In this document: one piece after another, positions 63,717 through 64,000 of the stretch
How positions within the stretch are numbered: the first letter of the stretch is position 1
Layout: the number at the start of each line of letters is the position of its first letter
Assembly: GCA_024235995.1 (NCBI GenBank)
Contig: JACKLI010000001.1
Coordinates: 2,294,001 to 2,358,000, forward strand
Source of the DNA: Burkholderiaceae bacterium
Lineage (GTDB): Bacteria; Pseudomonadota; Gammaproteobacteria; Burkholderiales; Burkholderiaceae_C
DNA: 64,000 bases
Reading direction: 5' to 3'
The notes under the pieces: generated by a model
The model's database searches: none
What the model saw: the letters and a program-made list of their open reading frames with translations, nothing else
What the model was told of the DNA's origin: nothing
Program-made: the position numbers and the translations under genes

Positions 63717-64000
63717 TTAGTTACCGAAAGTGCGCACAAGGTACAGCGTAATAATCGGAAAGAACACCAAAAGCAGGATGCGCAGAAGGTCGGAGACTAG
63801 GAATGGCATCACGCCCTTGAAAGTCTCCTTCAGTGGCACATCCTTGGCCAGGCTGTTAATGATGTAAATATTCATCCCGACCGGCGGATGCACCAGCCCG
63901 ATCTCGACCACCATCAATGCAAGGATACCGAACCAGATCGACTTGTCGCCCTGCGACATACCCCAGAAGTCAAGGCCCATAACAACTGGGTAGAAGATTG
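63717..64000 (-). CDS. TRAP transporter large permease (DctM), 3' part
   Basis: Only the last ~94 codons lie in the window; the frame is open to position 64000. Typical DctM segments are LVHPPVGMNIYIIN and the terminal hydrophobic span ending YLVRTFGN. It lies upstream of the binding-protein gene in one operon. The small permease gene is not in the window. Confidence 0.88.
   Translation of the reverse strand, partial: IFYPVVMGLDFWGMSQGDKSIWFGILALMVVEIGLVHPPVGMNIYIINSLAKDVPLKETFKGVMPFLVSDLLRILLLVFFPIITLYLVRTFGN

Noticed and set aside
55014..64000. attR of the guaA island between the mer cassette and the right window end
   Set aside because: No copy of the guaA 3' end (ATTGAGTGGGAG) was found by eye. 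The right border may lie outside the window.

Overview
The window looks like a Burkholderiales chromosome, most likely Comamonadaceae (Acidovorax/Alicycliphilus/Comamonas type). The evidence is the very high GC of positions 1-33455, the gene content (cox-type molybdenum hydroxylase cluster, liv and gln/his-type ABC systems, map-glnD, purL, guaA) and short repeats that I associate with that family. The genus is inference, not a measured result.

Chromosomal part (1-33455). A molybdenum hydroxylase cluster runs 1-5949: the end of the large subunit, the FAD subunit, a MoxR ATPase, a VWA protein, CoxG, XdhC and a MobA-like transferase. It converges on a branched-chain amino-acid type ABC transporter (livKHMGF, minus strand). 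Then come hrpA, a cyclase-FHA protein, an amino-acid ABC transporter, map-glnD, purL, an Fsr-like MFS exporter, a UspA protein, a TauABC-like importer, ccdAB and guaA. A dispersed ~50-60 bp repeat family (core GCAGCTATC) sits both between genes and in frame inside hrpA and purL.

Mobile island (33456 to at least 55011). A tyrosine integrase lies directly downstream of the guaA 3' end, a known island hotspot. The backbone is a plasmid chimera: an IncQ-like repA-repC pair with three iterons at 22-bp spacing, a complete-looking IncP-type oriT with traK and traJ but no relaxase, trbJ-trbK-trbL, four KorB-type operators and three TrfA-type iterons with no korB or trfA present. This layout suggests an element that depends on, or interferes with, a co-resident IncP-1 plasmid. 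Two arrays of 20-bp palindromes flank the transfer segment. Two chimeric antitoxin-like genes without a toxin follow.

The main cargo is a tightly overlapping operon (44906-55011): excisionase-type HTH protein, 21-codon coupling ORF, MmeI-like DNA methyltransferase, SF2 helicase, GIY-YIG nuclease, PHP-AAA (TrlF-like) ATPase and AlbA/HATPase protein. I do not recognise this as a named defence system, and it is the best candidate for an undescribed one.

Right part (55014-64000). A mercury-resistance cassette (merR, merT, merP, merA) is bounded by 38-bp Tn21-type inverted repeats. A deletion has removed the transposition genes and fused merA in frame to the last ~148 codons of a Tn3-family transposase, which costs MerA its C-terminal cysteine pair. 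Next is an aromatic ring-hydroxylating oxygenase operon (alpha, beta, Rieske ferredoxin, reductase, IclR regulator). A convergent TRAP transporter runs off the end of the window. The right end of the island is not identifiable here.
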